A DNA stretch of 64,000 bases from Sinomonas cyclohexanicum (lineage in GTDB: Bacteria; Actinomycetota; Actinomycetes; Actinomycetales; Micrococcaceae), in assembly GCF_020886775.1 (NCBI RefSeq), contig NZ_AP024525.1:2666001-2730000 (forward strand), in the 5' to 3' direction. Every line of letters begins with the position of its first letter. Within the stretch, counting starts at the first letter, position 1. Both the position numbers and the translations under genes were made by a program. Positions 25,553 to 33,372 of this stretch are shown piece after piece. The notes below the pieces were generated by a model, which saw nothing but the letters and a program-made list of their open reading frames with translations, did not search any database and was not told the origin of the DNA.

Positions 25553-26830
25553 GTGGGCAAGGCGCTCAAGACGGACCGGTCCGCTGCGACCCGGCGCGCC
25601 CGGTGGTCCCTGTTCTTCGGCGTCCTCGGACCGGCCTTCGTGGCCTCAGTCGCCTACGTGGACCCCGGCAACGTCGCCGCGAACCTCACCGCGGGCGCGA
25701 GGTACGGATACCTCCTCATGTGGGTGCTCGTGCTCGCGAACCTCATGGCAATGCTCATCCAGTACCTCTCGGCGAAGCTCGGGATTGTCACCGGGCGCAC
25801 GCTGCCCGAGCTGCTCGGGCAGCGCTTCCGCCCCCGCCCCCGGCGGCTGTACTGGGCGCAGGCGGAAATCGTCGCCCTCGCCACCGATCTGGCCGAAGTG
25901 GTGGGCGGCGCGCTGGCCCTGCACCTGCTCTTCAGGATCCCGCTGCCCCTCGGAGCAGTGATCGTCGGGGCAGTGTCGATGGCGATCCTTGCTGTCCAGG
26001 ACTTCAGGACGCAGCAGAAGTTCGAGCTCGCGATCGTCGCCCTCCTCGCGGTGATCACGGTCGGCTTCCTGGCCGGCCTCGCCCTGAGCCCGCCGAATCC
26101 CGCAGGGATGGCAGGCGGCCTCGTGCCGCGGTTCGACGGGCCCGACTCCGTGCTCCTTGCCGCATCGATGCTCGGCGCGACCGTCATGCCCCACGCGATC
26201 TACGTCCACTCCGCCCTCTCGCGGGACCGGCACCGCGCGGACCCGGACAAGCACCCTGGCGAGCCGGCGATCCGGCGCCTCCTGCGCGGCACCCGGGTGG
26301 ACGTCGTCGTGGCGCTCGGCGTGGCCGGCGTCGTGAACATCGGCATGCTGGTGCTGGCGGCGTCGACCCTCGCGGGCACCGAGGGCACGGACTCGATCGA
26401 AGGCGCCCACGCGGCGATCGAACAGGCGCTCGGGCCGGTGGTCGGCGTGGTGTTCGCCGTAGGGCTCCTCGCGAGCGGGCTCGCCTCGACCGCCGTCGGC
26501 TCCTACGCCGGTGCCACGATCATGGAAGGGCTGCTGGAGCGCAGGATTCCCCTCGTGCTGCGGCGCGCGATCACCCTCGCCCCTTCCGTGGCCCTCCTCT
26601 CCTTCGGGGTGGACCCGACGTGGGCGCTCGTGGTCAGCCAGGTGGTCCTCAGCTTCGGCATCCCCTTCGCCCTGATCCCCCTCATCCGCCTCAGCACCTC
26701 CCCGGCCGTGGTCGGGGAGCACACCCTGCGGCCCGTCCTCGTCGTGGCGTCCTGGCTCAGCGCGGCCCTCGTGGTCGTGCTGAATGTCGCGCTGCTCGTG
26801 CTCACTCTGACGCCGTTCGGCGGCGGGTAG
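25553..26830 (+). CDS. mntH: Nramp family manganese/divalent metal transporter
   Basis: A 425-residue proton-coupled importer with about 11 membrane helices. The metal-binding motif DPGN is at residues 37-40 in helix 1, and MPHAIYVHS is the helix 6 motif with the conserved MPH. Imports Mn2+ and possibly Fe2+. GTG start at 25553 after GGGAGA. A longer in-frame start is not supported. It is followed directly by mntR, and the operator at its promoter indicates repression by Mn-loaded MntR. Confidence 0.95.
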   Translation: MGKALKTDRSAATRRARWSLFFGVLGPAFVASVAYVDPGNVAANLTAGARYGYLLMWVLVLANLMAMLIQYLSAKLGIVTGRTLPELLGQRFRPRPRRLYWAQAEIVALATDLAEVVGGALALHLLFRIPLPLGAVIVGAVSMAILAVQDFRTQQKFELAIVALLAVITVGFLAGLALSPPNPAGMAGGLVPRFDGPDSVLLAASMLGATVMPHAIYVHSALSRDRHRADPDKHPGEPAIRRLLRGTRVDVVVALGVAGVVNIGMLVLAASTLAGTEGTDSIEGAHAAIEQALGPVVGVVFAVGLLASGLASTAVGSYAGATIMEGLLERRIPLVLRRAITLAPSVALLSFGVDPTWALVVSQVVLSFGIPFALIPLIRLSTSPAVVGEHTLRPVLVVASWLSAALVVVLNVALLVLTLTPFGGG

Positions 26831-26840
26831 GGTGGTCGGT

Positions 26841-27551
26841 GTGAAAAGCCAGCTCTCGTCCTCGACCGAGGACTACCTGAAGACGATCTACGCCTTCACG
26901 GAGTGGCAGGACACCCCCATCACCTCCTCCCAGCTGGCCGCCCGGCTCGGCGTGGCCAACTCCTCGGTCTCCGAGATGGTCCGCAAGCTCAAGGACCTGG
27001 GCCTCGTCGACCACCGCCCGTACGGCGCCGTGCGCCTCACCGAGGAGGGTGAGCGCGTCGCGCTGACGATGGTCCGGAGGCATCGGCTCCTCGAGACCTT
27101 CCTCGTCACCGAACTCGGCTACAGCTGGGACGAGGTGCACGTCGAGGCCGAGCGCCTCGAGCACGCAGTCTCCGACCTGTTCGTCGAGCGGCTCGACGCC
27201 AAGCTGGGCCGGCCCCAGCGCGACCCCCACGGCGACCCCATCCCCACGGGCGCAGGAGTCGTGCCGCGGATCCGCGCCCACCGCCTCAGCGAGCTCGACC
27301 CGGGCCACGAAGGCACCATCACACGCATCAGCGACGAGAACCCGGAGCTCCTCCGCTACCTCGCGGACGAGCAGATCACACTCGATGCCGACCTGACGGT
27401 GGTGCGCCGGAAGCCTTTCGGCGGACCGCTCGTCGTCCAGATCGGCCGGGGCGACACCTCACGCGACTTCGACGTGGCGGACGAGGTAGCCGACGCCGTC
27501 TGGGTGCACAGCGCCCACAGCCACCCGGGCTGCACCGTGGGCGAGGGCTGA
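26841..27551 (+). CDS. mntR: DtxR/MntR family metal-dependent repressor
   Basis: A 236-residue regulator. The winged helix (about 1-70) contains STEDYLKTIYAFTEW, SQLAARLGVANSSVSEMV and HRPYGAVRLT. The metal-binding dimerisation domain (70-140) includes HRLLETFLV and EAERLEHAVS. A C-terminal FeoA/SH3-like domain (about 150-220) is present, as in IdeR/DtxR. Coupling to mntH favours manganese. In-frame GTG codons at 26832 and 26841 are both possible; 26841 has AGGGTGG at proper spacing. It ends 1 bp from the convergent DUF2568 gene. Confidence 0.92.
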   Translation: MKSQLSSSTEDYLKTIYAFTEWQDTPITSSQLAARLGVANSSVSEMVRKLKDLGLVDHRPYGAVRLTEEGERVALTMVRRHRLLETFLVTELGYSWDEVHVEAERLEHAVSDLFVERLDAKLGRPQRDPHGDPIPTGAGVVPRIRAHRLSELDPGHEGTITRISDENPELLRYLADEQITLDADLTVVRRKPFGGPLVVQIGRGDTSRDFDVADEVADAVWVHSAHSHPGCTVGEG

Positions 27552-27559
27552 TTCAGCCC
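27545..27559. terminator. Palindrome joining the stop codons of mntR and the DUF2568 gene
   Basis: GGGCTGA (27545-27551), one base, TCAGCCC (27553-27559). The two convergent TGA stops sit in the centre. As DNA it is nearly a perfect palindrome; as RNA it has no proper loop, so it may not terminate efficiently. Confidence 0.25.
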
Positions 27560-27954
27560 AGCCGGCGGAGCCGATAGGCGAGCACGGTGTCCGCGATCGC
27601 GATGGCAATCATCACTGCACCGGCCCACTGCCCCAGGGCGAGCAGCCCAGCCCCGACCACCACGAACAGCGCGAGAGCGGCCAGCGGCCGCCACGGCCAG
27701 GGGATCCGCCTCCTCGCGCGGGGCGCCATGAACAGCGCCCACGCCACGACGAACACTGCCGCCACGGCCAGTCCGAGCACCACTCCCCCCGCGCCCGGGA
27801 CGAGCCTGCTGCCGATGTACCAGCACGCGCCGAGCGCCGCCACCTCGAGGACGAACGCGAGCACGCCGTGCAGCACCCCCCATGGCCCCGGCGGGAGCTC
27901 CGAACCCGCTGGGGCACGGCGCGCGTCGCGCCGGCGCGTCCCGTCACTGCTCAT
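27553..27954 (-). CDS. YrdB/DUF2568 family membrane protein
   Basis: A 133-residue protein with four hydrophobic helices (about 26-46, 52-72, 87-107 and 109-127) and a basic N-terminus. The pattern WGVLHGVLAFVLEVAAL and MAPRARRR-PWPWRPL matches the small YrdB/DUF2568 family, whose function is unknown. No good Shine-Dalgarno is seen. A TAGGAT hexamer (minus strand, 28002-28007) that could be its -10 falls within the repeat flanking the IS110 element, so the insertion probably replaced its natural -35 region. Confidence 0.8.
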   Translation of the reverse strand: MSSDGTRRRDARRAPAGSELPPGPWGVLHGVLAFVLEVAALGACWYIGSRLVPGAGGVVLGLAVAAVFVVAWALFMAPRARRRIPWPWRPLAALALFVVVGAGLLALGQWAGAVMIAIAIADTVLAYRLRRLG

Positions 27955-28010
27955 GGGTCCCCTCCGTCCGTGTCGGCACCCCCGTCGGGTTCGGTGGCAC
28001 GATCCTAGAC

Positions 28011-28129
28011 GGTATGGAGTGACCGCCTTGTGTGGGTGGTTGCGGGCCGGGGCCTCTCTCGCGCAGATTCGTGGGTTACCGGACAGAGTCCCCTGCCCGG
28101 CCTATCCGACATGCGTGGGGAGGCCCCGG
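28011..28129 (+). ncRNA. Candidate bridge RNA/structured left end of the IS110 element
   Basis: CCGGGGCCTC (28047-28056) pairs perfectly with GAGGCCCCGG (28120-28129), enclosing 63 nt. The 3' arm includes most of the transposase ribosome binding site GGGGAGG (28117-28123) and the first base of the GTG start. In IS110 elements the non-coding end encodes the bridge RNA that guides target and donor choice. The guide loops could not be assigned here. Confidence 0.4.
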
Positions 28130-29223
28130 TGTTCATTGAGCGTACGAGTGTTGGTCTGGATGTGCACGCCCGTTCGGTCGCGGCGGCGGCGATCGACGGG
28201 GTGACCGGCGAGCTGGTGCAGACCAGGCTTGCCCCGTCCCAGGAGGCCATCAGCGGATGGCTCGCCGGCCTGCCGGGCCCGATCGCCGTGGTCTACGAGG
28301 CCGGCCCGACGGGATTCGGACTTTCGAGGGCCTTGACCTCACAGGGAGTCAGGTGCGTGGTCGCCGCCCCGTCCAGGCTGCAGCGCCCGTCGGGGGACCG
28401 GGTCAAGACCGATTCCCGGGACGCGGTGCATCTGGCCAGGCTGCTGCGCCTGGACGAGGTCACCCCGGTCGCGGTCCCGACCGTGGCGCAGGAGTCCGCC
28501 CGGGATCTGGTGCGGGCGAGGGAGGACTGCCGCGGGGACCTGATGCGGGCCCGGCACCGGCTCTCCAAGCTGCTCCTGCGGTATGGGATTGTCTATGACG
28601 GCGGGGACGCCTGGACGGGGGCCCACGACGTCTGGCTTCGGAAGGAGGCACTTCCTCAGCTGTTGTCCCCGGCGACCAGGATGGCGTTCGACTCCGACTA
28701 CGAGGCGGTGCTGACGGTCAGGGCCCGCCGCGACCGGCTCGATGCCGCGATCGGGCAGCTCGCCGCCGTCAGCGAGTTCGCCCCGCTCGTGCACCGGCTG
28801 GGCTGCCTGCGCGGGGTCAGTACCCTGACGGGGTTCGCCCTCGCGGTGGAGATCGGGGACTGGCGCCGGTTCACTGGGGCCACGATCGGTTCCTTCGTCG
28901 GCCTGACGCCCTCGGAGCACTCCTCCGGCGCCTCCCGGGCGCAGGGGCCGATCACCAAGACCGGGAACGCCCACGTCCGCAGGCTCCTGGTGGAGGCCGC
29001 CTGGCACCACCGGGCCCGGTATGTGGCCGGCAAGACCATGCGCGACCGATGGGACCTGGCCCCGGCCGCGGCCCGCGTGCGCGGCGATGAGGGCAACCGG
29101 CGCCTGCACGAGAGGTGGGTGGGCTTCCTCGAGCGGCGCAAGCGCCCCACCGTGGCCAACGTCGCAATCGCCCGCGAGCTGGCCGGGTGGTGCTGGTCGC
29201 TGGCAGTCATGGACGACGACTGA
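28129..29223 (+). CDS. IS110 family transposase (DEDD recombinase)
   Basis: A 364-residue transposase. The N-terminal RuvC-like DEDD domain has GLDVHARS (residue ~9), VVYEAGPTGF and DSRDAVHLARLL. The C-terminal Transposase_20 domain has LVGLTPSEHSSG-like FVGLTPSEHSSG, with the family serine, and KTGNAHVRRLLVEAAW. The frame extends upstream to 28030, but GTG at 28129 has the GGGGAGG site and matches the family start. The gene appears intact. Its base composition does not stand out from the neighbours, suggesting acquisition from a similar host. Confidence 0.93.
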   Translation: MFIERTSVGLDVHARSVAAAAIDGVTGELVQTRLAPSQEAISGWLAGLPGPIAVVYEAGPTGFGLSRALTSQGVRCVVAAPSRLQRPSGDRVKTDSRDAVHLARLLRLDEVTPVAVPTVAQESARDLVRAREDCRGDLMRARHRLSKLLLRYGIVYDGGDAWTGAHDVWLRKEALPQLLSPATRMAFDSDYEAVLTVRARRDRLDAAIGQLAAVSEFAPLVHRLGCLRGVSTLTGFALAVEIGDWRRFTGATIGSFVGLTPSEHSSGASRAQGPITKTGNAHVRRLLVEAAWHHRARYVAGKTMRDRWDLAPAAARVRGDEGNRRLHERWVGFLERRKRPTVANVAIARELAGWCWSLAVMDDD

Positions 29224-29456
29224 CCCCCGCCGCCCACAGACCGCTTCGCCGGATCCCACAGAGGTCGGCGGCAGCGCGTGGAGCCACCCGCGGCACAGCT
29301 ATGAACAGGCACCCCAGAGGGGGGCCCACGTTCGCTCCTAGACACGCGGACCGACTCCAGCCGAACCACCGTCCTGCGGTAGCCAATCCGCGCATATCAG
29401 CCTGACCGCGCGTCGCCAACGACACGCTCGCCGACCACCCCCTCCAGCGAAGCACA
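29224..29456. other. Right end of the IS110 element and flank, no gene seen
   Basis: The first 112 bp are the presumed IS right end, up to the TCCTAGAC copy at 29336. The remaining 113 bp run to the terminator of the convergent MFS gene. No plausible coding region was seen. Confidence 0.5.
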
Positions 29457-29491
29457 GAGGCGCCGCCGGGACCTCCTCCCGGCGGCGCCTC
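29457..29491 (-). terminator. Terminator of the MFS gene
   Basis: A 14-bp perfect stem GAGGCGCCGCCGGG / CCCGGCGGCGCCTC around the loop ACCTCCT, 22 bp after the MFS stop. Confidence 0.7.
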
Positions 29492-29513
29492 ACCCTGCCC
29501 ACTTGACAGCAGC

Positions 29514-30881
29514 TCACTCCATATCAGCTGTCCGGATCCAGAGCGCGGACGTCACCGCGGCGGCGGCGAGCAGGACGGCGGTCGCCGTGGCCCCCCGGCG
29601 GAACCCCACGTCGTCGAGCGCTCCCCCGGTGATCGCACCCGACGCCGCGATGGCCACGAGCGAGGCGATCCTCGCGACCGCGTTGTTCACCGCCGACCCG
29701 ACGCCCTCCGACCCGCGCGGTACCGCCCCGAGCACCGTAGAGGTCAGCGGCGCGACCATCACCGCGAGCCCGAGGCCCAGGAGCACCATGGGGCCGAAGA
29801 CGTTCCGCCAGTACTCGAGGGGAGGTGCGGGGACGGCGAGCCAGATGAACCCCACGGCCGCGATCGCCGGGCCGGCCGCCATGGGCAGACGCGGCCCCGT
29901 GCGGGCCGCGACGCGCGCCACTCGGCTCGAGAGGAAGAGCATGGGAAGGGTCGCCGGGAGCATCCCGAGGCCGGCCTCAAACGCCGTGAGCCCCATCCGC
30001 TGCTGCAGGTAGAGGCCCACGAGGAACGAGCCGAGCCCCAGCGCCCCATAGGCCCACAGGGTGGCCGCGTTGCCCGCGGCGAACGCCCGCTCGCGGAACA
30101 GGCGCAGGGGGAGCTGCGGCGCGGCCGCGCGGTGCTGCCGCACGAGGTACGCTGCGCCGGCGGCGATGCCGACGGCGAGCGACACGAACACCACCGGGTG
30201 GGCCCACCCGAGGGCAGACTGCCAGATCAGGCCCAGCACGAGCCCGCCGAGGCTCGCGACGCTGAGCAGTGCGCTCACGACGTCGAACGGTCCCGTCTGC
30301 CTCTCGGGCGGCCGTGCGGCACGGCGTAGCAGCAGGAGGGGACGGGCCAGCACGGCCGCGGGGATGAGGTTGATGAGGAAGACGAACCGCCAGCTGCTCA
30401 GCGTCACGATGGCCCCGCCGATGAACGGGGCCGCCACGGAAGCCGCCGCCGTCCAGGCCGTCCACTGCGCGATGAGGCGCATCCTCTCCGGGCCGCCCGC
30501 CGAGGCGGTGATGAGGGCGAGGGCGCTCGGGGTGATGACCGCGCCCGCGGCGCCCTGGAGGATGCGGCCGGCCACGAGGACGGTCCCGGTCGGCGCGAGC
30601 CCGCACGCCACCGAGGTCACCGTGAACGCGACAGCGCCCGCGAGCAGCAGGCGCTCGGTGCCGTACCGGTCCGCGAGGGCGCCCGCAGCGAGGATGAGCG
30701 CGCCGAGGGTCAGCAGGTAGCCGTCGACCACCCACTGCTGCAGCACGAGCCCGCCGCCGAGCTCGCGCTGGATCGCGGGCAGCGCGAGGCTGACCGCCGT
30801 CGAGTCGACGATCACGAGGCAGCTCGACGTCACGGCCGCGACGAGGACACGGCGCAGGCTGTGCCCGCTGGCGACGTTCAC
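29514..30881 (-). CDS. MFS drug/solute exporter, DHA2-like (14-TM family)
   Basis: A 455-residue major facilitator. Motif A-type loop GALADRYGTERLLL, motif C-like SALALITAS region and PAIQRELG with QWVVDGYLLTLGALILAAG in helices 1-2 are typical of the EmrB/QacA group. About 12-14 hydrophobic segments can be counted. Likely a proton-driven exporter; substrate unknown. The frame extends to 30980, but the GTG at 30881 starts the normal N-terminus just before helix 1. No adjacent regulator is visible, and it lies between the IS110 element and ssrA. Confidence 0.88.
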   Translation of the reverse strand: MNVASGHSLRRVLVAAVTSSCLVIVDSTAVSLALPAIQRELGGGLVLQQWVVDGYLLTLGALILAAGALADRYGTERLLLAGAVAFTVTSVACGLAPTGTVLVAGRILQGAAGAVITPSALALITASAGGPERMRLIAQWTAWTAAASVAAPFIGGAIVTLSSWRFVFLINLIPAAVLARPLLLLRRAARPPERQTGPFDVVSALLSVASLGGLVLGLIWQSALGWAHPVVFVSLAVGIAAGAAYLVRQHRAAAPQLPLRLFRERAFAAGNAATLWAYGALGLGSFLVGLYLQQRMGLTAFEAGLGMLPATLPMLFLSSRVARVAARTGPRLPMAAGPAIAAVGFIWLAVPAPPLEYWRNVFGPMVLLGLGLAVMVAPLTSTVLGAVPRGSEGVGSAVNNAVARIASLVAIAASGAITGGALDDVGFRRGATATAVLLAAAAVTSALWIRTADME

Positions 30882-30974
30882 AGGCCTATCCTGCCTTCCC
30901 CGGGACGGGAGAAACAGCACTCGGAGGAAACAGGCACCGGGAGAACCGCGCCGGGAGGAACGGGCAGAGAAAAA

Positions 30975-31006
30975 GAGCACCCCCGGTCCGAAGACCGGGG
31001 GTGCTC
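30975..31006 (-). terminator. Terminator of ssrA
   Basis: GAGCACCCCCGGTC (30975-30988), tetraloop, GACCGGGGGTGCTC (30993-31006), followed on the minus strand by TTTTT: a textbook intrinsic terminator directly after tmRNA. Confidence 0.9.
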
Positions 31007-31011
31007 ACGCA

Positions 31012-31380
31012 GGGTGGAGATGGGGGGAATTGAACCCCCGTCCGGTGCGGCTTCGCCAGGTATTCTCCGGGCGCAGTGTGCGTTGGGATTTCTCGGCCCC
31101 AGCCATCATGCACACCAGTGGCTGGCCCGGGCCCAGTCGCCTTAGAGTCCCGACAGCTCCGACGACGAAAGCTGCCAGCAGTGGCTATCTCAATGACGCC
31201 AGGATCCGGGACGATAGCATTCCCGGGCTGACGGACTTGCTCGCTACTTAGGCAGCGAGGGCGAAGTCAGTGCGCTTAGAGTTGGCACTTATTGGTTTGC
31301 AGAGAGCGTTGACGAGATGACTCTGCATCCTCGGCCCGCTTCCCCTGTCTCGACCTACACCGTCGAAACCGATCATCCCC
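31012..31380 (-). ncRNA. ssrA: Transfer-messenger RNA (tmRNA)
   Basis: The minus strand begins GGGGATGATCGGTTTCGACG at 31380 and ends GGTTCAATTCCCCCCATCTC then CACC near 31012. The 5' GGGGAUG pairs with 3' CAUCUCC to make the alanyl acceptor stem, and the T-arm is visible. The CCA end is not fully encoded. The internal tag reading frame runs from the GCC resume codon at 31286 to TAA at 31248 and encodes ANSKRTDFALAA, an actinobacterial tag. It rescues stalled ribosomes with SmpB, encoded 1.5 kb upstream on the same strand. A TATACT hexamer (minus strand, 31453-31458) may be its -10, with a processed leader. Confidence 0.96.
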
Positions 31381-31501
31381 GTATGTGGTTGTCAAACCGC
31401 CCCGGGCTTGCGCCCGGCGCCCCGGCGGCTGCGTGAACCACCCGGAACAGCAAGTATAGCGCGCACCGGCACCGCAATATTCCTGCGGCCTCCGGCCCCG
31501 G

Positions 31502-32827
31502 TCACCGGGGCAGGAGGCCGGCCCGGTCCTTGGCCTCGAGCACGGCCAGCGCAGCCGCGTCGACGGTCCGGGCGAACGCGGGATCGGTCTTCGCGCGGTC
31601 CACCATGCCCTGCCAGACGCGGGGCGCGAGCTGGGCGTTCGTGCACAGGACCATGGTGCCGCCTGCGGCGAGGAATCCGGTACCACGGTCCTCGGCGGCG
31701 ACGCCGGAGAGCTGGACGGCGTCGCAGAGGTCATCGGAGACGACGATGCCACGGAACCCGAGATCGCCGCGGAGCATTCCCTGGATGACGGTCGGCGAGA
31801 AGACCGCGTCGTTGCCGGGGTCGATGGCGGAATAGCGCGCGTTGGAGATCATCATCCAGGGCACCCCGGACCTGACCCCGTCCGCGAACGGCGCGACGTA
31901 GGGGTCGTGGCGACCCGTGACGCTGTCCGTGACGCCGGCCGACGTGTCGGTGTTCGCGGTGACCCGGCCGAGGCCGGGGAAATGCTTTGCCGTCGCGGCC
32001 ACGCCCGCATCAGCCATTCCCTGGGCGAATGCGAGTCCGTGGGCCGACACGGCCTGAGCGGTGTAGCCGTACTCCCGCTGGAACCGGCCGATCGGCGCGT
32101 TCTGCGGCGCGAATGCGGCGGACGGGACGGTATCCATGACCGGTGCGAGGTTCACGTTCACGCCCGCGGCCGCGAGCTCGCGGCCCCACACCGCGGCCGC
32201 GGCGCGCAGGGCGCCGGGATCCATCCCGCCCTGGGCGAGCGCGGTCGGGATCTCGGAGAACCCCGGGCCGCGCAGGATCTGGACCTGGCCGCCCTCCTGA
32301 TCGGTCGCGACGAACTGCCCCACCCCGAGCGTTGCGGCGGGGGTGGCCTCGGCCTTGAGCGCTGCGACGACGCCGGCCACGGCGGCCGCCCCGGCGGTGG
32401 TGCGCCCCTTGAGGAAGACGTTGCCCACGTGCAGGCGGCGAAGCGCGTCGAGGATCGCCGCATCTGGTCCCGTGACGGGCGAGCTGACCATCATGACCTG
32501 CCCCACGCGTTGCTCGAGGCTCATCGACGCGAGCAGGGTGGCGGCACGGCTCGCAGGCGGCGGAACGCCGGGAGCGGACGACGGCGCCGGGCCACCCGGG
32601 GTGCTCGGCGGCGCCGTGGCGCCGGTCGAACCGCCGGGCGTCGCCGGCTGCGTCGCGGTGGGGATCCCCGCCGAGGGCGCCGCCTCCGACGGCGCGGCCG
32701 GGGGCGCCGTCGTGCGCTCCCCCGCCTGTCCGAGGAGCCTTGGGAGGGCCAGCGCGGCCACGGCAGCGAGGACTGCGACGATCCCGGTCGCGACCGCGGC
32801 CCAGATCCTCAGGTTCTGCCGTGCCAT
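31502..32827 (-). CDS. Glycoside hydrolase family 3 N-terminal domain protein (NagZ-like), membrane-anchored
   Basis: A 441-residue protein: short cytoplasmic N-terminus, one membrane anchor (about residues 8-32), a Pro/Ala/Ser/Thr-rich linker (35-95) and a GH3 barrel (100-440). Visible GH3 motifs are LEQRVGQVMMV, TDQEGGQV, KHFPGLGRVT and the nucleophile region IVVSDDL. True NagZ enzymes have KHFPGHG and a DSH loop with a catalytic histidine; here these read KHFPGLG and NTDTSAG. Activity on muropeptide sugars is therefore uncertain. The start at 32827 is chosen by GGGAGG and the anchor position. Confidence 0.85.
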   Translation of the reverse strand: MARQNLRIWAAVATGIVAVLAAVAALALPRLLGQAGERTTAPPAAPSEAAPSAGIPTATQPATPGGSTGATAPPSTPGGPAPSSAPGVPPPASRAATLLASMSLEQRVGQVMMVSSPVTGPDAAILDALRRLHVGNVFLKGRTTAGAAAVAGVVAALKAEATPAATLGVGQFVATDQEGGQVQILRGPGFSEIPTALAQGGMDPGALRAAAAVWGRELAAAGVNVNLAPVMDTVPSAAFAPQNAPIGRFQREYGYTAQAVSAHGLAFAQGMADAGVAATAKHFPGLGRVTANTDTSAGVTDSVTGRHDPYVAPFADGVRSGVPWMMISNARYSAIDPGNDAVFSPTVIQGMLRGDLGFRGIVVSDDLCDAVQLSGVAAEDRGTGFLAAGGTMVLCTNAQLAPRVWQGMVDRAKTDPAFARTVDAAALAVLEAKDRAGLLPR

Positions 32828-32861
32828 GGAGCCTCCCGTCCCTTCCGGCCTCGGCCGCATC

Positions 32862-33332
32862 TCAGCGGCGGTTGCGCGCCCTCATCTCACGGAGGGCCTC
32901 GCGCTTGTCCTGGGCCTCGCGCAGCGCCTGGCGCTTGTCGTAGTCCCTCTTGCCCCGTGCAAGCGCGATCTCGACCTTGGCGCGTCCATCACTGAAGTAG
33001 ACCTGCAGCGGGACCACCGTGAGGCCGGATTCGTTGACCTTGTGCTCGATCTTGATCAGTTCCTCGCGGTGCAGGAGGAGCTTCCGCTTCCGCTTCGACG
33101 GGTGGTTGGTCCACGAGCCCTGCGAGTACTCCGGGATGTTGACCGCCTCGAGCCAGAGCTCGCCCCGGTCAAAGTGGCAGAACCCCTCGCCGAGGGAGAT
33201 GTGGCCCTCGCGGAGGGACTTCACCTCAGTGCCCATGAGCACGAGCCCGGCCTCCCAGGTGTCGATGATCTCGTAGTCGTGCCGGGCCTTGCGGTTGGTG
33301 GCCACGACCTTCCGGCCACTCTCTCTGGGCAC
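32862..33332 (-). CDS. smpB: SsrA-binding protein SmpB
   Basis: A 156-residue tmRNA partner. The OB-fold core includes [26 protein letters not shown] and [13 protein letters not shown]. The C-terminal tail [20 protein letters not shown] becomes a helix in the ribosomal A-site/mRNA path. It lies in the conserved ftsE-ftsX-smpB order, with ssrA downstream. GTG start with a GAGGAG ribosome binding site. Confidence 0.98.
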   Translation of the reverse strand: MPRESGRKVVATNRKARHDYEIIDTWEAGLVLMGTEVKSLREGHISLGEGFCHFDRGELWLEAVNIPEYSQGSWTNHPSKRKRKLLLHREELIKIEHKVNESGLTVVPLQVYFSDGRAKVEIALARGKRDYDKRQALREAQDKREALREMRARNRR

Positions 33333-33372
33333 GGCAGAACTCCTCGTCTCACGGGGGCGGAATCAAGACAGT

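Larger units (their letters stand above)
28003..29343 (+). mobile_element. IS110-family insertion sequence
   Basis: An IS110-type transposase gene with about 110-120 bp of non-coding DNA on each side. The 8-bp sequence TCCTAGAC occurs at 28003-28010 and again at 29336-29343, which would bound an element of about 1.33 kb, a normal IS110 size. No terminal inverted repeats are evident, as expected for the family. The boundaries are inferred from the repeat only. Confidence 0.65.

Noticed and set aside
29224-29456. Small frames after the IS110 transposase
   Set aside because: They lack ribosome sites or recognisable products and probably belong to the non-coding IS end.
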